Below the pieces are notes generated by a model. It worked only from the letters and a program-made list of their open reading frames with translations. It had not been told where the DNA came from and did not search any database. Shown in pieces: positions 46,604 to 58,555 of a DNA stretch of 64,000 nt. Each line of letters opens with the position of its first letter. Position 1 is the stretch's first letter. Position numbers and translations under genes: made by a program. The DNA is from Blasia pusilla (Eukaryota; Marchantiophyta; Marchantiopsida; Blasiales): positions 41,788,001 to 41,852,000 of the forward strand of contig CM114273.1 of the NCBI GenBank assembly GCA_050084515.1. Direction: 5' to 3'.

Positions 46604-49312
46604 CTAGTCTAGGTCTATGGTTAGGTCCAGTGGATTAAGATGTAAGTGGTAATTTGGCAGCTCAATAGTTCGAAGTCGGGTGGATCGGCGACGAGTTCGT
46701 ATTGCACTTGTTTCATCATGAGAGGAAATGTATGAACTTTGCATGCGATGATTGATGGGTTGAGAGTTTGGAACCATAGGTATGAGAACATCATTATCAT
46801 TAGGCTCATCAACTAAGTCCACCATTTCAACGCTCAAAGATTGTGGAGAAGTATCCCGCATAGGTTCACTAGACTCGGTGGAATAATTTTGAACTCCTAC
46901 TGGTGCAACAATTTGAGGGTCGTAGGTCATGTTAGGAGAAGTGCCGGGCAGATTGGCTTCATTGGAAGTCCTCCATTGTTGCTCTTCTTCGTGCTCTCGA
47001 ATCCAATGTTCCATTTCAACATCTTCATCTCTTCCAAGCCCCTCGGAATCAAAATTTTCACTGTTGCCGATATGAGTATCCTCTCTCCCTTCAATGCCAT
47101 GAATTCCATATATCACATCCACCTCCTCTAGGTCCTCATCTTGCAAGTCAAGGTTATCTTCATGATTACCATCACGGTTTCTTATATGCAAGCTAGATTC
47201 CTTGCCATCTTCTACTACCCTTCTAGCTTGTTCTTGTCCATCCCTTTCTGAAAAGTATTGCTCGTACAAGAGCGCTTGCCTTGATTTCCGAGAAACACCC
47301 TTATCTCCAAACCTTGTGTTTGTGTAGATATAAACCAAATCCCTCGCACGCTTGTTGGTCAATTTATTCCTGTGCTTGTCATGGATGAAACCATACCTAC
47401 TCCAATTTCTCTCTGCTCAAGAAAATGAAACCACTTGTGCTAATATGGACTTAGCCACAAAGCGCAATGTTGGCGCACCTTGACTATGCATGCTCAACCA
47501 ATCACAGGGACTAAGTGAATCAAAAACTTCCCTACCCCATTCATCAACAAATATTTCCTGATGGTTCACAATATTGCCCAACTCTCGCAAGCAAGTTGCC
47601 ACATAAGAATTAGCCTCGGTGATATTGAGACCATGCACCCCTGTTGCATAAAGTTTCAGATATTGTTTGAAATCTCTTATGCACTCAGCATTTGAAGTGA
47701 CATCTTGAACACTATCAAGAAGATTGTAAGGGATGAAAATGTAGCCTATTGCATGTAACTTGTTGTGGATAAGTGCCCACAACCTAGAAATAACATCGAC
47801 CATCTCTATAGCTCTAGACATTGTGATAAAATAACCGCGATACCTTCCGCCCACACCGGGCCATGAAGTTACAGGAAAAGAACAAGTCTCTTCCATTATC
47901 TTAAAAATATGGCGATAAATACGCCAGTCATTGCTTTATGACCATCACACTCTCTCAACAGAATAATAGTTGGTTAAGCCGCAACAAACAACTCCTCACC
48001 CTCCATCCAAAAATCGTGATTGGCCACAGTAGTCTCAATCTCTCGTGCCTTCTCCCTTTTCCTCGCATCCCTGCCATTGAAATACTCCCTAAAAGCATTG
48101 GTAGCAACCATGGCGTGGAATGCCTCCCTCAATTCTAAGACGTGTCCCAACATGATAAAGTTTGTGGCAAAGTGTGTATTTGCAGGAAGCAACAATCGTC
48201 TCTTCATTGGATTGGTTTCCATAAATTTGGCCATCATCCAAGTTCTAGTCTTCACAAATACTACCATCTCACGAGCTTATGCAAAAATCCTATCCACCCA
48301 AGGCCATTTACCCCACTCTTCGCACACTAGATCAAGAGAATGTGATACGCATCCACCCGAAATAATATGAGGGAACTTTGCTTCGATAAGTTTCCCTGCT
48401 GCTCGCTCATTGTTAGGATTGTCTGTCACAAGTTGCAACATATTCTATGGATCGATACGCATGATAGTCCTCTCTATGTGACTTGCCAACCATTCTGCCG
48501 TTTGGGATTCCCCTTTGGTATCTACAGACTCAATCATTACCTCACCTTGTGGACAAGAGACTATTATATTCACTAAAGACTCGCTCCTCACATTGGTCGA
48601 AGAATCTGTTATGATCGTGGCCCCCAAACGCAAATTTCCCAATTTGCCATCCACCTTTTCCTTCACCTTTCCCATATGTTTCTCAAGTAGGGTGATGCGC
48701 AATGAATTGTAACTATGACCTGAGTAACCCTTCATCTTTGTTGTTGCCAACACTGCTTCTTTTCAAAGATTCTTGCCGTACTACGTTGAATGGTATTCCA
48801 TATTCGTAGAAACACTTCGCCCACGTGTCATTAGCAACTTCTATTCCTTGGATGTTGAAAGAATCCTTCAGATCAGCTTGCTTCTTCCCAAAACTACTAC
48901 TCCCTCAAATGGGCCTAACAACTCCTTTGCATTCCTCGAGACTGTCACTCGGTGGCATGTCCGCAACGCCATCAACATTTTATACAACATAAACACTATT
49001 TCTTGTTTGTTGCAAACCTATTTGTAATGGAGTCGTCTCTTCCACTTCACTCGAAGGTCTCGCTTCCCTTCTTTGTCCATTTCCCACTAGTACCCTGTTT
49101 CGGAGTTTCCGTTGCACGCTGGGAGGGACCTTCACACATAATTTGGCATGATTGATATCTTGATTCTCTTCCTTTATCTTTCGTCTCTCTCGTGTAAAAT
49201 GCTCCACCATCCGCGTGCTATGATAGGTTTTCATAGAATAGGAACAATACTTGCACTGCCATCTGCTTGATGTTCCACCTTCCATCTGTACTTCTTCCCA
49301 ATGTTCCTTCAC
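46604..49312 (-). pseudogene. hAT transposase, nearly full length, inactivated
   Basis: Minus-strand segments give a complete hAT domain order. A BED zinc finger at the start (WQCKYCSYSMKTYHSTRMVEH, about 49260-49180), then AKCFYEYGIPFNVVRQES (about 48820-48770), a DUF659 block (GATIITDSSTNVRSESLVNI with SVDTKGES, 48650-48500), the central region with GHVLELREAFHAMV (about 48150), TIILLRECDGHKAMTG (about 47950), and the C-terminal dimerisation region with DWLSMHSQGAPTLRFVAKSI, then ERNWSRYGFIHDKHRNKL and RARDLVYIYTN (47490-47320), followed by a long acidic tail to 46604. I count at least four in-frame stops (about 48277, 47985, 47403 and in the linker near 48910) and one frameshift near 47925. 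hAT transposases cut and paste DNA with 8-bp target duplications. This copy cannot make a full protein. Terminal inverted repeats were not identified with certainty. Confidence 0.85.
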
Positions 49313-50063
49313 AATCTATTGGAGTTCTCTAGCTTTGGTCATGACTACAGGCACTCACTAACCCCACCCAAAAAAATTTGGAAAATTTGCACCAATTTAC
49401 TATGTCAATATTAGTATATATCGATTAGTAAAATATATGCAAATTACACCAAATATTGTCCGTGAATGCTCCAATAACAAAAATTGGAACACTCACGATG
49501 AACAAGAAAGATCAATATGCTAACCTAGATAACAAAAATACCTTTAATATCAGGGTTATCTAGTGGCAAAACATATTCTCACTTATCAAGTTCACTCATC
49601 TATGGAGAAAAAAAAACTTCAGAGAGAGAGAGAGATGAAGGGAGCAATGAGATTGTGAGGGTATACAAAAAATAAGCAAGTTTATATAGGGGAGGATGGA
49701 AGGAAAGAATGAACCCTTCTAACTCTCCAAATCATCTACCCCCACTAACAATTGATTACTAAACCATCTCCATTAATTTTATTTAATAAACTTATTTTTA
49801 TTCTCCTATTAGATTCCTTCTAGATCTATGCTAACTTCTTGACCTAGTTTAAATTTCCAACATACCTATTTTGCAATACAACCATCCTATTCAAATCTAC
49901 TTTAATATTATGATTCCTTTCTACACCACTAGGATCCTAAATTCATCAATTACTCTCATTTCTAACTAACCTATATTCTCCTACAACAACCTTATTCCAA
50001 CGTCTCAAATCGTCAATCACCCAAACCATAATAGTGATAGAATTTATTTAATACCTCACTAAA
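49313..50063. other. Flank of the hAT gene, no gene seen
   Basis: AT-rich. It probably holds the transposon's 5' non-coding part, since GC-rich repeats follow at 50064. Confidence 0.4.
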
Positions 50064-50395
50064 ATCACAGGGCTTACCCACAACCCCTGGCCCGCACGGT
50101 CTGTAAGGAGCCCGTGCACGACCTTGCGCCCTAGCCCGCAATGCGGGCAGGTTCAGCGGCCCGCGTGCGAGCCCGCGCCCTAGCCCGCACTACGGGCCTT
50201 GGAGTCCGCGCATAGGCTCTGCACGGGTTCCAAGGCCCCCAACTAGCCCGCGCTTGTGGGCTCAGCAACCCGCATGCGAGCCTGCACCGGGCTCCCAGGT
50301 CCGCAATCAAGCTGCACGCAGACTCGGCGGCCCGCGACCTAGCGTACAGGCGAGCTCCAAGGCCCGCAAGTTGCCCATGCGCAGGCTCCGCATAT
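50064..50395. repeat. GC-rich repeat block, right of the hAT element
   Basis: It begins 'tcacagggcttacccac' and then carries many CCCGC / GCGGGC blocks ('agcccgcaatgcgggc', 'agcccgcactacgggcc', 'aacccgcatgcgagcc'). CAGGG is a common hAT end motif. The false Ala/Arg-rich frame on the minus strand is a composition artefact. Confidence 0.6.
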
Positions 50396-51440
50396 GTCAA
50401 ATTATGATAAACATGTTATCTTACTAAAGTAGTACCTCACTATAATTAGGAAAAACTATAATAGTGCTAGGACCTCAACTAAATGATAATGAAGATGATA
50501 ATATCTCTTAGATAGGATTGGAGCATTGTAAGAGCTTTTTTCTCCTTCTAAGGTCTAACTAGTTAAGCTAGTGGTGGGTATGGTAACTATGGTTTTACTA
50601 CTAGAATGTGCACATCCATACCATGCACTCATAAAAAATTTCTAAATAATCTTAATATATTGAAAAATTCTCCTAAAAAGGAAAGATAAACAAAGAAGTC
50701 CTATTTCATTGTACAAGGCTTCAACCCAAGCATATAAAGAGAATGATCTTTGCTCTTGTAGGAAGATGCATATTTCCATAATAATAAGGATGATAGGGAC
50801 AAAAACATGAAAATGAGTTCTTCCATATATTTAGAATAAAGCTACCCTAAGGAGATCCGTGTCCTTATCTATGATCCGATGAGAGATTCCTTTCTTTTCC
50901 TTCAATTTCAACCACAATTATTTAATATTTTTCATTATACAAGCTATGCCCTATTATCTTTTTGGCCCCTCAAATCTCCTCCAAGTTCCTTTTCATGAGT
51001 TTTCTCATGCCTTTATGCTCTTGATATCTTTTTCCCTTTTCTTAATTAGTAAAAGTTTCAAAACGGTCGAATAACTTTTGATCACTTTAAATTTTTACAT
51101 GAAGAAATTAACTCAATATGGCCTTCTAAAAATATGTATGTTAGCCACGGTGTTGAATCAAATCATATCATGGGGTCATCCACGGTGTTGAATCAAATCA
51201 TATCATATTTTCTATCAATTGCTCTTATATTTCTTATTTTACAAGATTTTTCATGTTGAATATCCCAATTCTATAATCAATCCCCTTATAGATATATTTA
51301 TTTTGGCTCTTTAGAAACAAGATGATTATGTTGAAAAGAAAGTATGGATGTAAGTAATAAAAAGGGATTAATGCATGGTTTTCTAGACAGGTAATCCTTC
51401 TAATAAGTATATATATATAAATATATATTCTATTATTAGA
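50396..51440. other. Intergenic, no gene seen
   Basis: AT-rich DNA. A 30-bp direct repeat, 'acggtgttgaatcaaatcat', starts at about 51148 and 51182. Confidence 0.4.
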
Positions 51441-51448
51441 ACTTCTTT

Positions 51449-52042
51449 TTGGAAATTTTGGATAGTAATATTATTTCTTCTCACCAATTCACTAAATATT
51501 ATGTATTGGAGCATATTTATCTTAGCGTTGATTCTATTCCGAATGAAGGAATGAGTCATATCTATCAAATTAAATTTTCCAACTCATACTTGCCTTGTAG
51601 ACTACCTCCACATCGTCTGTGCTTGAAGATTGGTGCACCAATCATGCTCTTACGAAACATGAATAGGTCATATGGACAAGAAAACGAGACTAGATTGGTG
51701 ATTCCTGGATTTATACAACATTGCATAGATGCTAAAATAATCACAAGGAAGAATATTGGAGATTGAGTTTTGATTCCAGATATCCCATTGATTGCATCTC
51801 ACTCTGGTTTTCCATTTGATTAACGTAGGTTTCAATTCCCTATTCGCCCAACTTTTGATATGACTATTAATAAGTCTCATGGTCAATCTTTGCAAAAGGT
51901 TGACATTTACTTGCCTACTCTCGTATTTTCTCATGGTCAATTGTATGTAACATTATGTAGAGTAGGGAAGAGAAGTTCCATCCACATTATAATTGGAAGT
52001 GATGAACATTCAAATAAGGAATGTGATCATACAAAAATTTAG
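51449..52042 (+). pseudogene. Helitron Rep/helicase, C-terminal PIF1-like fragment
   Basis: The sequence encodes the last part of a Helitron helicase: YLSVDSIPNEGMSHIYQ, LPPHRLCLKIGAPIMLLRNM, NETRLVIPGF then AKIITRKNIG, a stop region, then [20 protein letters not shown] and [37 protein letters not shown]. The [10 protein letters not shown] and [11 protein letters not shown] motifs are helicase motifs V and VI of the PIF1 group. Stops lie at about 51766 and 51820, and the Rep (HUH) domain and helicase N-terminus are absent. Helitrons move by rolling-circle replication. This fragment is inactive. Confidence 0.85.
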
Positions 52043-52434
52043 CTTATCAAGAAATACTTGGATGAAATAAAATTCTTGAAAGGGTAAAGACCTCACTTAA
52101 GCACGATTTTATATCCACAATCGTCAGCAACTTACAAAAAACAAACCCTTCACCTCTACCATGCATCACATGAACACCTTACTAATATAACATAAATAAC
52201 ACAATTCAACCTTAGAGTATGTGATTTAACCTTATTGTGCTCTTAAGGAGCAAAATTACTTTAAAGTAGGATAAAGATTTTGAAAGAAGGAAAGAAATTA
52301 TTAAGCGCAATAGAAGGGAAAATGACTTGGAAAAGTTCAATTTTTTAGTAATTAGTTTTTGTTTAGATTAATCGTATGCACCTAGGTTTGAGGAATATAG
52401 TGGCTTCCTCCACTATTAGTGCCCAATAACCAAA

Positions 52435-52612
52435 CTAGTATATAGCCCGTGCGATGCACAGAAGTGAAGGTACTAATGATATTGCACACAAAGTCAAAAA
52501 ACATTTCTTGCTCCCCGTAATATCAGAAATATTTTCTAGTTGCCCAATTGTCATATGTCAAGTAGACATGTGTTTGCAAATCAAGAAGGCACTCTCCAAC
52601 AATAATGTAGAT
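52435..52612 (-). mobile_element. Mini-Helitron (non-autonomous), 178 bp
   Basis: On the minus strand the element reads A|TCTACATTATTG at its 5' end and ends GCTATATACTAG|T. TC start, CTAG end and an A-T target dinucleotide are the Helitron hallmarks. A short GTGCATCGCAC hairpin lies 12 bases before the 3' end. It carries no gene, so it depends on enzyme from elsewhere. It sits 390 bases from the helicase fragment, in opposite orientation. Confidence 0.8.
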
Positions 52613-53819
52613 TATGAAATGGGTTGGTTTTCCTTTCCAAAACTCTAAATTAGTTTCTCTTCCTTCATGTGCATACATATATCCTAATAGATAACTATGC
52701 GGTAGGGATTGCATTGTGTCTCAAAGCACTAAGGAGATTATACTCTACTTGATTGTCGTAAAATTGAGTCTAATGCAAGTTTTATTGAATATATGTAAGT
52801 ATATTTTATACTTATCTTAAGACATTCAAACATTTTGTAAATTATTTGAGTCTGTCATTAAAATTGGTAATTCAAAACCACTCAAGCCTACAAATCCTTT
52901 TCTTTAATATCAAGCATTTGATTTTGCTAGATCTTCCAAATCTTTTGTTGGTACTGATGCTTAACTTAGAGGATCCTTCCCTACTATGTGCAACACCAAC
53001 CATGGAGTCTTTACTCTTGCTAGTAGGATTGAGTTATGACCATTTTTTGTGTTAGTATTCATAGTGAGTGGACGCATAGGACCTTTGCTTTTGATATTAC
53101 GATTTAGTTATTTTTTCTTCTTAATGGCATTCATCGTGAAGTCCTTGGACATGGTACTACTAATATTGAGTGTGGATTCTTCAATATGAAGGATGCTCCT
53201 CATACCTTGAGAAATACTTAAAAGGTAGAAGTAAATCATATGAAGAATAGCCAAACCAAGAGATTTTATATGAAATATATATATAAATTATGTGGAGATT
53301 CAACGGTATTGTAAGGATCAAGATCATTTTCGCCATTACATAGAATTGGAAAAAATAATTCAAGCTTACAAAACTAGTATTTCTCTCTTTAAGGAGAGTG
53401 AGCTGATCAACCACTTTCTTGCTTTCACCTCTAGAAAGTGATTGATGCCTTTTCCTAAGAAGATTTAGTTGATCAATCACTTTTAATCTACTTCTTTGAA
53501 ACAATTGGACATTTCTCTTGAGAGCGTGAGCCATTGATCAATACCTACGGAGTACTAATCAATGGCTCATACTTTTTTGAAATGAAGGCAAGAAAATGAT
53601 CAAAGGAGGAATTCTTTTGAAGGAAAGTTGTCTTCTCTTAGTCTTTTGATAATTGAATGGATCATATAATTTAAATTTGTGAAAGTTTTATGAATTTTGA
53701 TTTCAATCATAAATTTATGTTGACAATATCAAGAAATCAGAAAGTCATCTTCTCCATAAAATAGATTGGTATCAATGAACATAAATTTGAAAAAAAATCA
53801 TGATTACTGCTCTAATTAG
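52613..53819. other. Intergenic, no gene seen
   Basis: AT-rich. Around 53400-53570 short related blocks recur ('tgatcaaccactttctt', 'tgatcaatcactttta', 'gatcaatggctcat'). No protein-like frame. Confidence 0.4.
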
Positions 53820-55440
53820 GGTCATATGCATATATATCACTACACAACATACATCATTGTCATTAAATACTCACACAAACACACAAGATACCATACTAAC
53901 TCATGACATCTAAACATTGAGATGATCGAACACCAAAAATATATCTCTAATAAATCAAGATCTCTTAACAAGTGTACACAACTCTATCTCTCTCTCATAT
54001 CAAACCAAAACCACTTTCCTAATGAGAGGCTTGGTTTACTCACAAGGCAAGGAGGACCATTTTCGCGACCCTCATAACCAAACAACACCAAACCGACGTC
54101 AAGCAGAACATCAGAACTCTAGTGAAGTCACGCTACTATGATCGCGCTTTGGAGAGATATTTTGGAGATGTCTCTTGGAAAAGTCCAAGAGACGAAATGC
54201 GGAATTGATTTTGTGAATTTCATGCGTTTGTGGTCACGACCAGGAAACCTGAATCAAACGTGAACCAAGACTTGAGATGAGTTGAGTCTAGGAAGGTTGG
54301 TTGCCAAAGAGGTGAGAATCAGTTTTGGAACACGACTAGCATTTAGTGATTTTATTTGGGAAAAATAAGGTGTCATTGGAAAGCTTATGCTGGGACGGTT
54401 CCAATGCACCAAAGATCTCACAAAATGCACAAGGATAGGATGAGATATTGGCAAAAAACGACTATGAGAGCAATTGGGTTGACGGCCAATTTGAGGGGCC
54501 CGACTGTCTTTCCCTAAAGTTAGGGGGAGGGCGGGGATCCCCAGAAGTACTAATAAAGGGGATTTTCTCCAAGGATTCTTGAAACACAAACCCCACTTTG
54601 AGCACCAAACGGCGTCTCAAGGGCACGGAATAGAACGAGAGTTTGGCGTTGGAACTCAAAACCCAAACCTAATCCAAGTTAGTTGATTTTGTAAGCCAGA
54701 CTTGGATTCCAACCCGCGATTTATTTTAGTGAATCGCGGTTAGGGACTCATTGGATATCCATTGGATAGTTGAAACTGCCGTGCATTCGAACGCCGTTTG
54801 AGGTTCTTGAACTGACCAAAAAGTATGTCCCAAGTCTTCAAAGACTTGCCTATGTTGTAAACCGCGAAACTAGGAAGGTTGAGGTTGATGAGAGGCCGAG
54901 TCGAGAACTCGGAAAGTTAGAATACTGATTGATCCAGACCCAACTAACGTGAGTGCGAGTTTGGATGCATATTAGGATTGAGAGCGTGTCCTACTGAACA
55001 TACGCTTCTGCAACATTAAAGATTTACGTTCAAGGAGAGTAGGCGCAAGACAACCATAGTATCTCCGCCTCATGCCAAGAGGTTCAATGAAGAGAGAATG
55101 AGCTCCAAAGCTCTCTCTCCTTGTATATCTCTTTCCTTCTCCCAAGCTCTCTCCATGGTAACCTATGCTTGTAGGTCACCTCCTTGGCTCTTGATCTGCT
55201 ATAGGGGATCACTTCCTAAAGTGGAAATTCAAATCTAGTCATAATGCTAACTTACTTGAAATGGTAGGTTTCTTTATGTAGCTCCAAATGAACCGAAACG
55301 AAGGAGAAAATTTCTCTCTCACGTTTTCCGTGCCTTTAGCATGTCATCTTCGACCTCTTGAGGCTTTTCTCTTATATCCTCAAAGGTGCTCGAGCTACTG
55401 TAAACTCGTCGATCCATCCTAAAAGACGAAACAATATGCC
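53820..55440 (-). repeat. Family A repeat (LTR-like), split by a family B insertion
   Basis: The left part (53820-54060) and right part (55053-55440) are reverse family A, and together restore an unbroken A copy: '..caaggcaaggaggaccat' continues as 'accatagtatctccgcctca', as in other copies. The right part runs through 'gtcacctccttggctcttga' and 'gctccaaatgaaccgaaac' to 'gtcgatccatcctaaaagac'. Confidence 0.75.
54061..55052 (+). repeat. Family B repeat (solo-LTR-like), full length with 5-bp target duplication
   Basis: 992 bases from TTTCGCGACCCTCATAACC to TAGGCGCAAGACA. It is flanked by perfect ACCAT repeats at 54056-54060 and 55053-55057. The insertion site within family A is clear from comparison with uninterrupted A copies. 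A 5-bp duplication and lack of coding capacity fit a solo LTR, although the ends are TT...CA rather than the usual TG...CA. Confidence 0.8.
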
Positions 55441-55449
55441 CAAGACCCG

Positions 55450-55760
55450 AAACTTTGCCCCAAGCTCTCTCCTTGGTAGCCTTTGCACACAAATTATCTT
55501 TTTGGCTCTTAACTTATAGTAGGAGGTCAAGGGCTTATTCCCAAAAATTGGAAGTCAACTATGCTTATAATAAGAACTTACTCAAAATAGTAAGTTCTTC
55601 AATATGACTCTAAATGAACCAAAAGAGGCAAAACTTGCTCTTTCAAGTTATCCTAGTCCTTAGCAGGTCATCCTTGGCCTCTTGCGATTGTCCTTCAACC
55701 TCCTCAAAGTCACGTCTGGATTCTCGTTGATCCGCTATTAAAGACTTGACAACATAATCA
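55450..55760 (-). repeat. Family A repeat, second partial copy
   Basis: It repeats the distal part of the preceding copy: 'ccaagctctctccttggtag', 'agtaggaggtcaaggg', 'actctaaatgaaccaaa', 'ggcctcttgcgattgtcc', 'tcgttgatccgctatt'. Same orientation, so the two lie head to tail. Confidence 0.65.
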
Positions 55761-56807
55761 AGGCGACCAAGTCGTTTGGCATGCAAATGAGAACTCTTCC
55801 CTAAGTTTTTCCAAAAAACCAAATAATAAATGAACATAAAATGATGTAGGGACTAATATCAAAATTATGGTAGTTTCTGAAAAAAAATATCACTAATATC
55901 ACAATTATGTGTTAGAACCCATAAAATTGGTAACACCATTCAAATACTCTTGCAAAAAAGGTCTCATCGTCATGTTAATTCCTACTAGTCATTCAGGTTA
56001 ATATTTATTTTTATGGAAAGGCTAGTGACACCAATAGTTTAAAGATGCCAACAAAAGTGTTTGACAAAGTCACTTATTAGTAATTTAAAAACCCCAAAAT
56101 AATATAGAATGGAAAATTCCCCTCAACTATATGGAGGTGAAGGTATTAGAGTTGTAGAGATATGCAATAATTATGATATTAATAGTTTGAGCGGTTTAAG
56201 TCCATAAGATCTAGATAGCTCGAGTAGTGATCAAACATGATATCATTAAGTCAAGATGATAAGGTGTTTTGTAAAACTATTCTATAACCTAGAGAGAGTT
56301 AAACTATTCCATAAGGAAAGAAAAAAGGGACATTGTTATACTTCATAGAAAGAAAAATTCATTCAAAGAACATGGGATCTATTAAAGGTAAAGGTCCTAA
56401 GGGATATTTTATTGCTTTCCTTGTAGGATGAATTCTCTTGTGACCTTTTCTTCCTCGTTGCCTTGTACCATCCTTTTGCGATTCATGTCGTCTACACTAA
56501 CTCACACTAGTAAGAGTGTACACATTTGATATTGCTTGGAACCTTTTGACTTACATCTCAACCGGATTCATCTATTTAGTAACATATCTTAAGGCAATAC
56601 AATATTGTGCATATAGATTTTGGTAATGGTGCAAGAATGTCAAAGAGTTGATAAACTTTAGACAACAAGACTTTCCCACGGGAATAGATTTCCACACTTA
56701 CCCAAAAGAAGTGAAACCTTCTAAAAGAAGAAAAACCTTATGCAAATCCAATGAAGTTCTCCAAGAATCTAACTCCCGCACATGACACAAAATATTTATC
56801 AGTAACC
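55761..56807. other. Intergenic, no gene seen
   Basis: AT-rich, no recognisable frame. Confidence 0.4.
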
Positions 56808-56955
56808 CATATTATTATTGGAGAATGTCTTCTTAATTTGCAAACACATGTCAACGGGGCAGCAAAAAAATATTTCCCATACTACGGACAACAAGAAAAA
56901 GAAAAATGAATATATACTTACTATGATTAGTCTTTCACTCCGTGCGTGGCACTAG
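56808..56955 (+). mobile_element. Mini-Helitron-like element, 5' end decayed
   Basis: It reads 'tattattattggagaatgtc' at its left, then 'ttgcaaacacatgtcaacgg', and ends CCGTGCGTGGCACTAG followed by T. It belongs to the same family as 52435-52612, in the opposite orientation. Confidence 0.55.
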
Positions 56956-57764
56956 TTATGCGCCAGCGGATCACAACTAATGAGTGCCATTTTATTGGGT
57001 AGAAAATGAGAAGGCACTCAAGTAGATCTTCTTCATAAATAGGAAATAAGAGTATTCATAACCATTTGTGAAATTGTCTTCAACGAAATTGTTGCCTTTG
57101 TAAAAATTAATTAGATATATACACGTGGACAACTATTTACCGCATGGTGTCAATTTACGCACAGTGTATTCATAAAATTTTATGTAAAAAATCTTAAAAA
57201 ACAGTATTACTAAAATATGGAATAAATTCGGATTCCGGAATACGAGGAAACGATAAAGACAGCCGACGGGATCCTGACGGCCACCATTAACCGGTAGGAC
57301 CTAAGTCAGCCGGTTAATTTTAAAGCTTATGATTCTAATCTGGTCTGCCTGGAAAACTCACCGACGTTCGGAGTCCTCTGTCAACGCCGACAAGTTCCGA
57401 AAGCCGGTCAAAACACAGAGCAGCGGGACACCGTAGACGACGAACATTCCCGGATAGGGAAAGGAAAGTCACGGCGGCGAAAACATACAAGAATTGGTGG
57501 GGTCCAAGGCGACCCGTGGGTGGTGGGCCAGGCTTCCGAGGCCCGGTCTCAGCGTGTTAAACGACCCCACACCAACGCTGTGGGCCCCACCGCACGAGGC
57601 GAAAGAGTCCACGGCGATATTAATGCTGTCGCGTCGCGTCCGGTGCAGCGCAGGCATTGGTTGGTGGTGGGGCTCACTGCTCACTTCTGCGCGACGCGCG
57701 TCCGACGGGTGAGAGAGACCACGACGAGACAAATTGTCGTCCGTGACGCAACCCCTACCCCCCT

Positions 57765-57788
57765 ACTACTACTAGTACTAGTAGTAGT
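57765..57788. repeat. 24-bp perfect palindrome
   Basis: ACTACTACTAGT followed by its own reverse complement ACTAGTAGTAGT, with no spacer. Confidence 0.9.
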
Positions 57789-58512
57789 GATAATAAATAA
57801 TAATAAGTAATAATATATAATAATACCCAATCGTAGTATCACATAGTCACTGCCGTTCGATTCGGGTGCCCCGTGAATCCGCGATGCTTTGCTCTTTTCT
57901 TTTCTTTGTTTGGCATTTAAGGGATATGGGACAGTGGGAGCAGTTGCGGACGCACATGGACGCACAGGAAAGGAAGAGGAGACTCGGAAGAGAGGGGTCG
58001 CTCTTGCGCGCGATGGAGTCAAGGACAGTGCGGTTCTGGGAGGAGAGGGAGAGGGAGAGAAAAGGTGAAGGCGCCAGGAGAAAGAAGTAAACGGATCGGA
58101 TTTGCGGGAAGGATTTGGATCGGTGAGTTTTGAACGAACGCTGGCGATGTGGAGACTGCAGATCGGGGCTACAAGGTCGGTGCTGTCTGTCTGGAATAAT
58201 TATTCGAAGGGTGCAAAGGCCGTGAGAATCGCGCATACGAAAGGAGCAGGCGATGATTGAGTTGGGACGTGTGCTTTGGATAGAGTTTCAACAGCAATCA
58301 ACCGCAGTAATTGCTTACTGGTAGAATTCGCGATCTGCTGTACCTTTTGGTGCTTCTTCATGTCAGCGACAGATGGGATGATACGGTGGACTGAAAGATA
58401 GGGAGACTTGCGAATTTAGGAAAGGTCTCAAGGGGTCGACCGAGCCTAGAAAAGGTGGGCCCGTAGAGGTACCATTCTCAGGCAGCTGTAATCAGGAAGA
58501 GAGAGGGAGAGA

Positions 58513-58515
<3 letters not shown>

Positions 58516-58553
<38 letters not shown>
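58516..58553. repeat. GA microsatellite
   Basis: An unbroken GA run of about 19 units, within a longer purine-rich stretch from 58496. Confidence 0.95.

Positions 58554-58555
<2 letters not shown>

Noticed and set aside
50131-50400. Ala/Arg-rich 89-codon frame on the minus strand
   Set aside because: Produced by GC-rich CCCGC repeats; composition artefact.
53820-55440. Intact LTR retrotransposon with paired LTRs
   Set aside because: No gag-pol coding between repeats; the structure is one repeat inserted within another.
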